A stretch of DNA of 11,999 bases from Bacteroides sp. (lineage in GTDB: Bacteria > Bacteroidota > Bacteroidia > Bacteroidales > Bacteroidaceae), in the NCBI GenBank assembly GCA_030151845.1, contig JASLCM010000017.1, positions 1 through 11,999 of the forward strand, given 5' to 3'. The notes under the pieces were generated by a model. It was not told the origin of the DNA, searched no databases, and saw only the letters and a program-made list of their open reading frames with translations. A program made the position numbers and the translations under genes. Positions 1 through 7,774 of the stretch are shown piece by piece (the stretch's first letter is position 1; the number at the start of each line of letters is the position of its first letter).

Positions 1-112
1 CCCAATCTGTTGTAGGTGTGCTGTTATCGTTATTGTTTTTACGAGACTTGCAACCCGATGAAAGTGATAGGGCTAGTAGTAGATAGATACAGAAAAGGAG
101 ATTTTTTTTCAT
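1..112 (-). CDS. Lipoprotein, N-terminal fragment (possibly MltF-like lytic transglycosylase)
   Basis: Reading the minus strand from the ATG at 112-110 gives 37 open codons that run off the left edge. The peptide starts with MKKN, continues with a hydrophobic stretch (about residues 5-19), and has a lipobox L-S-S-G-C ending at Cys21. A polar Asn/Ser/Thr-rich linker follows (about residues 22-36). This is a textbook type II signal peptide, so the product should be lipidated on Cys21 and envelope-anchored. The ATG lies 4 nt after the udk stop, so the two are probably cotranscribed. No mature-domain sequence is present. My recollection that udk is followed in related Bacteroidales by a MltF-like murein transglycosylase is the only reason for that suggestion, and it is inference. 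An open plus-strand frame over the same bases is judged a shadow. Confidence 0.72.
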   Translation of the reverse strand, partial: MKKNLLFCIYLLLALSLSSGCKSRKNNNDNSTPTTDW

Positions 113-116
113 GTGT

Positions 117-737
117 TTATTCTTGAGGAGATTGTAGGTGTTTGGTGATATACATAGTTAGAATGTCGATAGCAACCTCATTACTACCTCCTTCTGGAAC
201 AATGATATCGGCATATCTCTTACATGGTTCAATGAACTGCAAATGCATAGGTTTTAAAACTCTTGTATATCGTTCCATAACTGCTTCAGCAGTACGGCCT
301 CTCTCAACAACATCTCGTTGAATCACACGAATTAATCTTTCATCTGGGTCTGCATCAACAAAAATTTTAAGATCCATCATCTCTCTTAATCTTTTGTTGC
401 AGAGAGCTAGTATTCCTTCAATAATAACTACATTTTTGGGTTCAATATGAATTGTTTCTTCTTCTCTTGTGCAGGTAAGGTAAGAATAGGTCGGTTGCTC
501 TATACTCTCGCCACTCTTAAGAGCTGCTACATGTTTTGATAAAAGGCTCCATTCAAAGGCATCAGGGTGATCAAAATTGATGTTTTGTCTCTCTTCGATA
601 GGAATGTGGCTACTGTCTTTATAGTACGAGTCTTGAGGTAGTAAGACTACTTCACCAGCAGGAAGACTCTCTACAATTTTTCTTACTACTGTGGTTTTTC
701 CGGAGCCGGTTCCTCCCGCTATTCCTATTATTATCAT
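117..737 (-). CDS. udk: Uridine kinase
   Basis: Cytosolic pyrimidine-salvage enzyme that phosphorylates uridine and cytidine to UMP and CMP using a nucleoside triphosphate. The 206-residue product is close to the usual length (E. coli about 213). The Walker A loop GGTGSGKT lies at residues 8-15. Next comes the family motif D-S-Y-Y-K-D (36-41), then N-F-D-H-P-D-A-F (54-61), which carries nucleoside-binding residues in this family. The C-terminal half holds the lid-type R-D-V-x-E-R-G-R segment. The start at 737 places the P-loop six residues after the initiator, as in homologues. There is no clear Shine-Dalgarno sequence, as is normal for Bacteroidota. A strong promoter match lies at 827-858, implying a leader of roughly 80 nt. 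It is followed 4 nt downstream by a lipoprotein gene, probably in the same transcript. Confidence 0.96.
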   Translation of the reverse strand: MIIIGIAGGTGSGKTTVVRKIVESLPAGEVVLLPQDSYYKDSSHIPIEERQNINFDHPDAFEWSLLSKHVAALKSGESIEQPTYSYLTCTREEETIHIEPKNVVIIEGILALCNKRLREMMDLKIFVDADPDERLIRVIQRDVVERGRTAEAVMERYTRVLKPMHLQFIEPCKRYADIIVPEGGSNEVAIDILTMYITKHLQSPQE

Positions 738-745
738 AATAAATA

Positions 746-775
746 TCTGAAGTATGAATAAAAAAAGTACTTTTG
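746..775 (+). promoter_or_regulatory. Candidate promoter for Dabb-dsbD (good -7, weak -33)
   Basis: TACTTTTG at 768-775 matches the Bacteroidetes -7 consensus TAnnTTTG exactly. The -33 position carries only TCTG (746-749), one mismatch from TTTG, with an 18-nt spacer instead of the usual 19-21. Transcription would start near 782 and leave a leader of about 80 nt before the ATG at 863. The call rests on motif matching only. Confidence 0.4.
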
Positions 776-826
776 TTATCGAACTATCCGCTGTTAGAAT
801 CGTTGTATACTAGATAATTCAAGACA

Positions 827-858
827 CAAAGATAAAAACAATCAAATAAAAGTACAAA
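827..858 (-). promoter_or_regulatory. Promoter for udk (Bacteroidetes type)
   Basis: On the minus strand TTTG (858-855) is followed after exactly 20 nt by TATCTTTG (834-827). This is a perfect match to the TTTG-N19/21-TAnnTTTG pattern used by the Bacteroidetes primary sigma factor. Transcription should begin near position 820 and read into udk. The -33 box lies only a few bases upstream of the ATG of the divergent Dabb gene. Confidence 0.65.
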
Positions 859-862
859 AATT

Positions 863-1162
863 ATGGTGAAACACATTGTGTTATTTAAACTAAAAGAGAA
901 TCTTTCAAAAGAAGTAAAAGAAAAAGCAATGAATGACTTTAAAAAGGCTATAGAAGCATTGCCTGCTACGATCTCATTCATTCGAAAAGTCGAAGTTGGG
1001 CTAAACTGTAACCCCGATGAAAAATGGGACATTGCTTTGTATAGTGAATTCGATAGTTTAGAGGATGTTAAGGCCTATGCTGTTCACCCCAATCATGTGG
1101 CAGCTGCTAAGATTTTAGCTGATGTAAAAGAAGATAGATCGTGCGTGGATTATGTAGTATAG
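863..1162 (+). CDS. Dabb-domain (stress-responsive A/B barrel) protein
   Basis: A 99-residue protein of the Dabb family, small ferredoxin-like proteins that dimerise into an alpha/beta barrel. The family signature is visible. The N-terminus M-V-K-H-I-V-L-F-K forms the first strand. A helix of charged residues follows, then an I-x-x-V-E-V-G-L-N strand and loop at about residues 41-49. An A-L-Y-S-E-F strand leads to the Y-A-x-H-P-x-H-V motif at about residues 72-79. The whole protein is one domain of normal length with no signal peptide, so it is cytosolic. No enzymatic role can be assigned: some relatives are stress-induced or act on polyketide-type substrates, but most are uncharacterised. 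It ends in TAG, which shows that TAG is an ordinary stop here. dsbD starts 25 nt downstream, with no terminator or promoter visible between them. Confidence 0.9.
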   Translation: MVKHIVLFKLKENLSKEVKEKAMNDFKKAIEALPATISFIRKVEVGLNCNPDEKWDIALYSEFDSLEDVKAYAVHPNHVAAAKILADVKEDRSCVDYVV

Positions 1163-1187
1163 GAATATTTTAAGGTAAGGATAAAAG

Positions 1188-3191
1188 ATGAAGCGACTTT
1201 TAAATTTCATAGTACTCTTCTTGGTGACGACATTTGTAGCACAAGCACAAATACAAGACCCAGTTCATTTTAAGACAGAGTTTAAGCGTGTTTCGGAAAC
1301 AGAAGCCGTTGTTCAATTTATAGGGAGTATAGACTCAGGTTGGCACATTTACTCTCTAGAGTTAGGAGAAGGAGGGCCAACCTCGGTAAGTTTTAATGTA
1401 GAGAGGTCTAAAGGGATAGAATTAGATGGCAAGTTATCTTTCATAGGAAAAGAGCTATCTAGTTATGATAAGCTGTTTCAAATGGATGTTCGGACTTTTG
1501 AGCGTGAGGTAACTTTTGTTCAGAAGTTAAAGGTTTTAGATGAGGCTTATTACATAGAGGGTTATCTTGAATATGGAGCTTGTAATGATGAAAGTTGCTT
1601 GCCTCCTTCTGATGTATCCTTTGAATTTTACGGCGAAGGTGGAAAAGAGGTCGCTTCAGGAATAAGCTCTCAGAAAACAGAGAATTCTACAGCTGAAGGA
1701 GGAAAACTTTCTTTAGGGTCAAAAGAGTTAGAATTTACAGATGTGTCAGAGGCAGTTATCTCCTCTTGGTGGACGCCAGTAATTGGTGAACTAAGAGCTT
1801 TTGGTGAGGAGGTCGGACAGCAAAACATGTCTTGGATTTATATCTTTTTTGCAGGCTTTGTGGGCGGGTTGTTAGCTTTGTTCACCCCTTGTGTTTGGCC
1901 AATTATTCCGATGACTGTTAGTTTTTTCCTCAAACGTAGTAAAGATAGAAGGCGTGCGATACGTGATGCTTGGACCTATGGTGCTTCAATCGTGGTAATC
2001 TATGTAACTTTAGGGTTGGCTATAACTCTGATTTTTGGGGCTAGTGCTTTAAACTCACTCTCTACGAATGCGGTCTTCAATATTATTTTTGCATTAATGT
2101 TGGTTGTTTTTGCCGCTTCCTTCTTTGGTGCTTTTGAAATAACCCTTCCTTCAAAGTGGAGCACTGCAGTTGATAGTAAGGCCGATCAAGCAAGTGGATT
2201 GCTAAGTATCTTCCTAATGGCCTTTACTCTTTCACTGGTTTCCTTCTCTTGTACAGGTCCAATTATCGGTTTTTTGCTGGTAGAGGTTTCTACTACTGGT
2301 AGTGTTGTAGCCCCTGCTATTGGAATGTTAGGGTTTGCTATGGCTCTTGCTTTACCTTTTACCTTCTTTGCTCTTTTCCCATCGTTATTAAACTCAATTC
2401 CAAAATCGGGTGGTTGGATGAATGTGGTAAAAGTGTCACTAGGGTTTATTGAGCTAGCTTTTGCGTTAAAATTCTTATCTGTTGCCGATTTAGCCTATGG
2501 ATGGAGAATTTTGGATAGAGAGACCTTCCTTGCTCTATGGATTGTTATTTTTGGGTTATTTGGCTTATATCTATTAGGTAAGTTAAAATTCCCACATGAT
2601 GATGAAGGAGGTCGAGTTGGTGTTACCCGCTTCTTTTTGGCTCTTTTCCCTCTTGCATTTACCGTATATATGATTCCTGGTTTATGGGGAGCACCTTTGA
2701 AAGCTATTAGTGCTTTTGCACCTCCTATGTACACTCAAGATTTTAATATTTATAATAAAGATGTACATGCGCAATTTGATGACTTTGAGAAAGGAATGGC
2801 CTATGCTAAGCAGGTAGGTAAACCAGTGATGCTAGATTTTACTGGTTATGGTTGTGTCAATTGCCGAAAAATGGAGCTGGCTGTTTGGACAGACCCTAAG
2901 GTAAGTAGTCTAATTAATGATGAATATGTACTTATAACCTTGTATGTAGACCAGAAAGAGAGTCTACCTGAACCTATAGAGGTTATAGAGAATGGAAAGA
3001 AACGAAAGTTAAGAACAGTTGGTGACCAGTGGAGTTATTTACAGCGAGTTAAGTTTGGAGCAAATGCTCAACCTTTCTACGTACTGATTGATAATGAGGG
3101 AAAACCACTGAATAAATCCTACGCATACGATGAAAGTGTAGAGAAATATTTAAACTTCTTAGAAACAGGATTGAAAAATTACAAAAAATAA
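1188..3191 (+). CDS. dsbD: Thiol:disulfide interchange protein DsbD
   Basis: Inner-membrane protein that carries electrons from cytosolic thioredoxin to periplasmic thiol-disulfide proteins. At 667 residues it has the full three-module layout. A signal peptide (about 1-20, ending A-Q-A) precedes an N-terminal periplasmic DsbD-alpha-like domain with the cysteine pair C132/C137 (C-x4-C). A multi-helix CcdA-like membrane core spans about residues 215-500. Its conserved redox cysteines sit in F-T-P-C-V-W-P (C235) and S-F-S-C-T-G-P (C355). The C-terminal thioredoxin-like domain carries C-V-N-C at 556-559, preceded by D-F-T-G-Y-G. All six expected redox cysteines are therefore present. It is longer than E. 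coli DsbD (565 residues), through a linker after the N-terminal domain and expansions around the membrane core. It probably shares a transcript with the Dabb gene and ends at the palindromic terminator at 3213-3238. Confidence 0.93.
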   Translation: MKRLLNFIVLFLVTTFVAQAQIQDPVHFKTEFKRVSETEAVVQFIGSIDSGWHIYSLELGEGGPTSVSFNVERSKGIELDGKLSFIGKELSSYDKLFQMDVRTFEREVTFVQKLKVLDEAYYIEGYLEYGACNDESCLPPSDVSFEFYGEGGKEVASGISSQKTENSTAEGGKLSLGSKELEFTDVSEAVISSWWTPVIGELRAFGEEVGQQNMSWIYIFFAGFVGGLLALFTPCVWPIIPMTVSFFLKRSKDRRRAIRDAWTYGASIVVIYVTLGLAITLIFGASALNSLSTNAVFNIIFALMLVVFAASFFGAFEITLPSKWSTAVDSKADQASGLLSIFLMAFTLSLVSFSCTGPIIGFLLVEVSTTGSVVAPAIGMLGFAMALALPFTFFALFPSLLNSIPKSGGWMNVVKVSLGFIELAFALKFLSVADLAYGWRILDRETFLALWIVIFGLFGLYLLGKLKFPHDDEGGRVGVTRFFLALFPLAFTVYMIPGLWGAPLKAISAFAPPMYTQDFNIYNKDVHAQFDDFEKGMAYAKQVGKPVMLDFTGYGCVNCRKMELAVWTDPKVSSLINDEYVLITLYVDQKESLPEPIEVIENGKKRKLRTVGDQWSYLQRVKFGANAQPFYVLIDNEGKPLNKSYAYDESVEKYLNFLETGLKNYKK

Positions 3192-3212
3192 AGTTCTGTT
3201 GATGACAAATAA

Positions 3213-3238
3213 AAAGGTGCAGTAATTACTGCACCTTT
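3213..3238. terminator. Bidirectional terminator between dsbD and the GHL10 gene
   Basis: A perfect 26-nt palindrome with AAAGGTGCAGTAA in the left arm and its exact complement in the right, flanked by A residues on the left and a short T run on the right. It lies between convergent stop codons at 3191 and 3253, so it can terminate both transcripts. Confidence 0.8.
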
Positions 3239-3252
3239 ACTTTATAACTCTA

Positions 3253-4746
3253 TTAGAGTTTAACTTTCTTTCTTACGCCTTTGGATTCGTTATGTAACCT
3301 GTCTAAAGCGGTTACAACATAGCGGTATTTTTTCTTTCCATTTTCATAAGGCATTTTGTAAAAGTTGTTGCGTGTGATGGCTACGATAGCAGATGGATCA
3401 TCTAAATTAACCTTAGCTTTTCTGTCGAAACGATAAACAACAAACTGAACAGGTTTATCGAATTGCGACTCTGCCTCAGCAGGAGTCCAAAAAAGCATAT
3501 AGCCATCTGAAGTCCACACCTTCTTTAGTTTTTCAACAGGTGCAGGAGGGGTGTTATCAATAAAATCAAATACAGGGATTAAAGCAGGGTATTTGTGATA
3601 ACTATTTTGTAGTGCTTCTTTATATCTGCCTGCATTTTCAACGACGGCACTTGCAGGCCACTGACAACTACCACCAATGGTTTGGTAATTGCGTTGTATA
3701 GCCATTTTTCTAGGCAACTGGTTGATGTTTGGATTTTGTGGATCTGTATGTTCTATGGTGTTTATTACAGACTGTCCAATAAACAAAGGTCTTCCTTGAG
3801 TGTTTTTGGCCCACCAGTCTACCAGCTTATGATAATCTGCAGCTGGATGTCCTATGTGCCAGTATATTTGTGGAATATTGTAATCAATCCACCCATTCTT
3901 GGCCCACAAAAGAACATCAGCATAAAGATCGTCATAGTTTTGCAATCCGTTTGTATCACTTCCCAGCGGACTTGTACGTTGATTTCTATAAATTCCAAAA
4001 GGACTAACTCCAAACTTAACCCAAGGTTTAACTCCTTTAATGGTTTCTTGTATTTGTTTGATAAGAATATTTACATTGTTTCTTCTAAAGTCTCCCTTGT
4101 TTGTGAATGCTCCTCCATATTTGGCAAAGCTCTCGTCATCTGGAAATTCTAACCCTGGTTTAGGGTAGGGGTAAAAATAGTCATCCATGTGTATAGCGTC
4201 GACGTCATATCTAGCTACAATATCTCCAACGATCATGCAAATGTGATATCTGCTTTCAGGTAGAGCAGGATCAAAAAATAATTGGTTCCCATAAGTTAAA
4301 AACCACTCGGGATGTATGTTGTAAACATGATTCCACGCTAACTCATGACTTAGGTTAGTTTTAACGCGATAAGGATTTATCCATGCATGAAACTCCATAC
4401 CCCGCTGGTGACACTCCTGAATCATAAACTCCATAGGGTCCCATAGTGGGGTGGGAGCTTTGCCCTGTGTTCCAGTTAAGAACCTGCTCCACGGTTCTAT
4501 TTGTGATAAATAGAGTGCATCAGCCTCAGGTCTTACTTGAAAGATAATAGCATTAATACCCGCTTCTTGTAGCGCGTCTAATTGATCAGTTAAATACTTT
4601 TGCATTTGGGCAGTTCCCATTCCTCTAAACTGTCCATTTACAGCCTGTATCCAAGCAGCTCTAAACTCTCTTTTGGGGTGTTGAGCCTGCAGATTACCGA
4701 GCAAAATAAATGCAAAAAGTAGATATAGAATCATTTTCTTATTCAT
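3253..4746 (-). CDS. Exported family 10 glycosylhydrolase-like protein (GHL10/DUF187)
   Basis: A 497-residue exported protein of the GHL10 (DUF187) type, a TIM-barrel family related to E. coli DigH, which cleaves peptidoglycan glycan strands stripped of stem peptides. A signal peptide covers residues 1-21, ending L-Q-A before Gln22. It has no lipobox, so it is probably periplasmic and soluble. The barrel (about 26-330) opens with E-F-R-A-A-W-I-Q. It also contains F-Q-V-R-P-E-A-D-A-L-Y, H-A-W-I-N-P-Y-R and H-M-D-D-Y-F-Y-P-Y-P (H186 to P195). D188/D189 are the likely catalytic or substrate-binding acids. The last 100 residues look like a fibronectin type III-like domain starting at about P-P-A-P-V. 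A GGAAG sequence a few bases before the ATG is one of the few Shine-Dalgarno-like sites in the window. The gene is monocistronic, with its own promoter match and terminator. Its substrate is not known from sequence. Confidence 0.9.
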   Translation of the reverse strand: MNKKMILYLLFAFILLGNLQAQHPKREFRAAWIQAVNGQFRGMGTAQMQKYLTDQLDALQEAGINAIIFQVRPEADALYLSQIEPWSRFLTGTQGKAPTPLWDPMEFMIQECHQRGMEFHAWINPYRVKTNLSHELAWNHVYNIHPEWFLTYGNQLFFDPALPESRYHICMIVGDIVARYDVDAIHMDDYFYPYPKPGLEFPDDESFAKYGGAFTNKGDFRRNNVNILIKQIQETIKGVKPWVKFGVSPFGIYRNQRTSPLGSDTNGLQNYDDLYADVLLWAKNGWIDYNIPQIYWHIGHPAADYHKLVDWWAKNTQGRPLFIGQSVINTIEHTDPQNPNINQLPRKMAIQRNYQTIGGSCQWPASAVVENAGRYKEALQNSYHKYPALIPVFDFIDNTPPAPVEKLKKVWTSDGYMLFWTPAEAESQFDKPVQFVVYRFDRKAKVNLDDPSAIVAITRNNFYKMPYENGKKKYRYVVTALDRLHNESKGVRKKVKL

Positions 4747-4772
4747 AATTACTTCCTTTTTTGTTACGACTA

Positions 4773-4803
4773 CAAATATAGTGATAAACCTTTTCTATGG
4801 AAA
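4773..4803 (-). promoter_or_regulatory. Promoter for the GHL10 gene
   Basis: On the minus strand TTTC (4803-4800) is followed after 19 nt by TATATTTG (4780-4773). The -7 box matches TAnnTTTG perfectly and the -33 box has one mismatch to TTTG. The start would be near 4766, about 20 nt before the ATG at 4746. Confidence 0.55.
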
Positions 4804-4889
4804 TATTCGTTCTATTATAAAACTTATAGGTGCAAATCTCTTAAAATAGAATAGCGTATCGCTTAAAAATCTAAAAAAGAGGAGTGAGA

Positions 4890-4920
4890 TTTGAGATGGT
4901 CTTAACATTGACTAACTTTG
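4890..4920 (+). promoter_or_regulatory. Promoter for uvrA
   Basis: TTTG (4890-4893), a 19-nt spacer, then TAACTTTG (4913-4920) gives a perfect match to both Bacteroidetes promoter boxes. The predicted start near 4927 leaves a leader of only about 16 nt. No LexA-type operator was recognised, but the SOS box of this group is not one I can identify by eye. About 85 nt of A/T-rich sequence without a recognisable feature separates this from the divergent GHL10 promoter. Confidence 0.65.
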
Positions 4921-4942
4921 TAGGTTATTACAGCTATTATTT

Positions 4943-7717
4943 ATGTCAACAACCAATTACATATCTATAAAAGGGGCAAGAGTTAATAATCTTAAGAATA
5001 TCTCGTTAGATATTCCAAGAAATAAACTGATTGTCATTACAGGCCTATCTGGATCGGGAAAATCTTCTTTGGCCTTCGATACTCTTTATGCGGAGGGGCA
5101 AAGAAGATACGTAGAGAGTTTGTCGAGTTATGCGAGACAGTTTCTAGGGCGGATGAGTAAACCTGAATGTGATTTTATTAAGGGAATACCTCCAGCTATT
5201 GCGATTGAGCAAAAAGTAACGAGTAGAAATCCTCGTTCAACAGTTGGGACATCTACTGAAATATATGAATATCTCCGATTACTTTATGCGCGTATAGGAC
5301 GTACTTTTAGTCCGGTTAGTGGGCAAGAGGTAAAGAAGCATACCATGCAAGATGTTATTTCTTGTGTTCAGTCTTATCCTGACCGTACTCGATTCCTTGT
5401 TCTAACACCTATGTTGAAACGTGCAGACCGTACGCTTTCTGAGCAACTTGATATGGATTTAAAACAGGGATTCAGCAGAATAGAGGTAAATGGAGAGGTG
5501 ATCCGTATTGATGAGTATACTCCTTCAGATAAAGATGAAATATATTTAGTTGTAGATAGACTTAGTGTTGACCCTTCTAAAGAGGCTATTAGTAGATTAA
5601 CAGACTCTGTTGAGACGGCAATGTATGAGGGAGATAGTAGCTGTTTGTTGCGTTTCTACTTGGATGGGGATAAAACTGAGATTAAAGAGTTTAGTACGAA
5701 GTTTGAAGCCGATGGAATAACTTTTGAAGAACCTACCGATCAACTGTTCTCTTTTAACTCTCCGGTTGGTGCATGTCCTACTTGTGAAGGGTTTGGAAAT
5801 GTTATGGGGATAGATGAGCATCTTGTTGTTCCAAATCGCTCACTCTCTGTATACGATGGTGCCATAATGTGTTGGCGTGGAGAGAAGATGGGTAAATGGT
5901 TGGAAGCTTTAATAAAAAATGCTGTACATTTTGACTTTCCTATTTTTACGCCTTATTATGAGTTAACAGCAGCGCAAAGAAAACTCCTGTGGGAAGGGAA
6001 CGAGTATTTTGGTGGAATCAATGCTTTCTTTAAAATGCTTGAAGAGAATCAATACAAGATTCAGTATCGGGTCATGTTAGCGCGTTACAGAGGCAAAACT
6101 CAATGCCCAACATGTAAAGGTACCAGACTAAAAAAGGAGGCTAACTATATTCAAGTTGGAGGTAAAAAGATAACCGAATTGGTTAATCTTCCTATAACAG
6201 AGCTAAAAGAGTTTTTTTCTCAACTAGAATTATCTTCGTATGAAAAGGAGGTAGCTACTCGTATTTTATTGGAGATAACGAATAGAATAGACTTTTTGTT
6301 GGATGTTGGCTTAGGCTATCTCACTTTGAATCGTTTGAGCAACTCTTTATCTGGTGGTGAAAGTCAGCGAATTAATTTAGCAACTTCTTTGGGAAGTAGC
6401 TTGGTGGGAAGTTTATATATTTTAGATGAACCAAGTATAGGGTTACATAGTAGAGATACCGATCGATTAATAGCGGTGCTTCGACAACTTCAGCAACTTG
6501 GTAATACAGTAATTGTAGTAGAGCATGATGAGGATATTATTCGTGCGGCAGACTATATTATTGATATTGGTCCAGATGCTGGTCGTTTGGGAGGGGAGAT
6601 TGTTTATGAGGGAGACATGAAGAACCTGCAAAAGGGTTCCTCTAGCTACACTGTTCGTTATCTTTTAGGAGAGGATAAGATAGAGGTTCCTACAAGTAGA
6701 CGTCCATGGAACAACTATATCGAGATTAAAGGAGCAAGAGAAAATAACTTAAAAGGTATTGATGTACGTTTTCCTTTAAATGTAATGACTGTTGTTACAG
6801 GGGTCTCTGGATCTGGTAAAAGTACATTGGTTCGTGATGTCTTTTATAGGGCTTTGAAACGAGAGTTGGATGAGTGCTCGGATCGTCCGGGTGAATATTC
6901 TTCGTTGGGTGGTGATATCAAACAATTGAAAAATATAGAATTTGTAGATCAAAATCCGATAGGACGTTCATCACGCTCCAACCCTGCTACTTATTTAAAG
7001 GCATACGATGAGATACGTAAACTTTGGGCAAGCCAACCACTTGCTAAACAAATGGGGTATAAACCAGGTTTTTTTAGCTTCAATACAGATGGGGGCCGGT
7101 GTGAAGAGTGTAAGGGAGATGGTACAATAACTGTTGAGATGCAGTTTATGGCAGACTTAACTTTGACTTGTGAATCTTGTCATGGTAAGCGATTTAAGCC
7201 CGAAACATTAGAGGTTATGTTCCATGGTGTCTCTATCTATGATGTTTTAAATATGACAGTTGATCAAGCTGTTGATTTCTTTACAGAGCATAAGGAGGAG
7301 AAAATTGTAAAAAGATTACAACCTCTTCAAGAGGTTGGGTTAGGATATATACGTCTAGGACAATCTTCTTCCACTCTTTCTGGAGGAGAAAACCAGAGAG
7401 TTAAATTAGCTTTCTACCTATCTCAGGAGAAAGCAGATCCTACTTTGTTTATTTTTGATGAACCCACAACTGGTCTTCATTTTCATGATATAAGGAAGTT
7501 ATTAGAGGCTTTTGATGCACTCATTGCTCGAGGGCATACTATTCTTATCATTGAACATAATATGGATATCATAAAATGTGCAGACTATCTGATAGACTTA
7601 GGGCCTGAGGGTGGTAAAAATGGTGGTTTTGTTGTAGCTACTGGTACACCTGAAGAGGTAGTGAAGCAGAAAGAGAGTTACACCGGACAATATTTAAAAG
7701 AGAAACTTATCCATTAA
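4943..7717 (+). CDS. uvrA: UvrABC excinuclease subunit A
   Basis: DNA-damage sensor of nucleotide excision repair: a dimeric ABC ATPase that loads UvrB at lesions. At 924 residues it is near the usual 940. The first ATPase half has Walker A G-L-S-G-S-G-K-S at 34-41 (K40), signature L-S-G-G-E-S-Q at 469-475 and Walker B D495-E496. The second half has Walker A at 620-627 (K626), signature L-S-G-G-E-N-Q at 812-818 and D839-E840. The C-terminal zinc module is intact: C720, C723, C743, C746 (C-x2-C-x19-C-x2-C). In the N-terminal zinc module only C278/C281 is present. The partner pair expected about 20 residues earlier is replaced by F-E-A-D-G-I-T-F-E-E-P. A further CPTC lies at 388-391. I recall Bacteroidales genomes carrying two UvrA paralogues, with this sequence resembling the one with the degenerate first zinc module. 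It has its own promoter and terminator. Confidence 0.96.
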   Translation: MSTTNYISIKGARVNNLKNISLDIPRNKLIVITGLSGSGKSSLAFDTLYAEGQRRYVESLSSYARQFLGRMSKPECDFIKGIPPAIAIEQKVTSRNPRSTVGTSTEIYEYLRLLYARIGRTFSPVSGQEVKKHTMQDVISCVQSYPDRTRFLVLTPMLKRADRTLSEQLDMDLKQGFSRIEVNGEVIRIDEYTPSDKDEIYLVVDRLSVDPSKEAISRLTDSVETAMYEGDSSCLLRFYLDGDKTEIKEFSTKFEADGITFEEPTDQLFSFNSPVGACPTCEGFGNVMGIDEHLVVPNRSLSVYDGAIMCWRGEKMGKWLEALIKNAVHFDFPIFTPYYELTAAQRKLLWEGNEYFGGINAFFKMLEENQYKIQYRVMLARYRGKTQCPTCKGTRLKKEANYIQVGGKKITELVNLPITELKEFFSQLELSSYEKEVATRILLEITNRIDFLLDVGLGYLTLNRLSNSLSGGESQRINLATSLGSSLVGSLYILDEPSIGLHSRDTDRLIAVLRQLQQLGNTVIVVEHDEDIIRAADYIIDIGPDAGRLGGEIVYEGDMKNLQKGSSSYTVRYLLGEDKIEVPTSRRPWNNYIEIKGARENNLKGIDVRFPLNVMTVVTGVSGSGKSTLVRDVFYRALKRELDECSDRPGEYSSLGGDIKQLKNIEFVDQNPIGRSSRSNPATYLKAYDEIRKLWASQPLAKQMGYKPGFFSFNTDGGRCEECKGDGTITVEMQFMADLTLTCESCHGKRFKPETLEVMFHGVSIYDVLNMTVDQAVDFFTEHKEEKIVKRLQPLQEVGLGYIRLGQSSSTLSGGENQRVKLAFYLSQEKADPTLFIFDEPTTGLHFHDIRKLLEAFDALIARGHTILIIEHNMDIIKCADYLIDLGPEGGKNGGFVVATGTPEEVVKQKESYTGQYLKEKLIH

Positions 7718-7723
7718 TCAAAG

Positions 7724-7751
7724 AAAGGTTGACAGCACGCTGTCAACCTTT
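7724..7751. terminator. Bidirectional terminator after uvrA
   Basis: A perfect inverted repeat with 13-bp arms (AAAGGTTGACAGC and its complement) around a 2-nt centre. It starts 6 nt after the uvrA stop and ends 23 nt before the stop of the convergent PepSY-like gene, with A residues on one side and T residues on the other. Confidence 0.8.
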
Positions 7752-7774
7752 AATTTCTATGTTATAGCAATTTC

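Noticed and set aside
3..86. Open plus-strand frame ending in TAG that looks like the C-terminus of a membrane protein
   Set aside because: The minus strand over the same bases encodes a clear lipobox signal peptide starting 4 nt after udk, which is the better explanation.
2495..2734. Minus-strand open frame inside dsbD
   Set aside because: It overlaps the conserved membrane core of DsbD; its proline- and basic-rich composition is typical of a shadow frame.
3682..4152. 156-codon plus-strand open frame inside the GHL10 gene
   Set aside because: It lies antisense to a well-supported gene, has unnatural composition and no recognisable domain or upstream signals.
4850..4866. Small inverted repeat AGCG-TAT-CGCT in the GHL10-uvrA intergenic region as an operator
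   Set aside because: The arms are only 4 bp and match no operator I know; it is within chance expectation.
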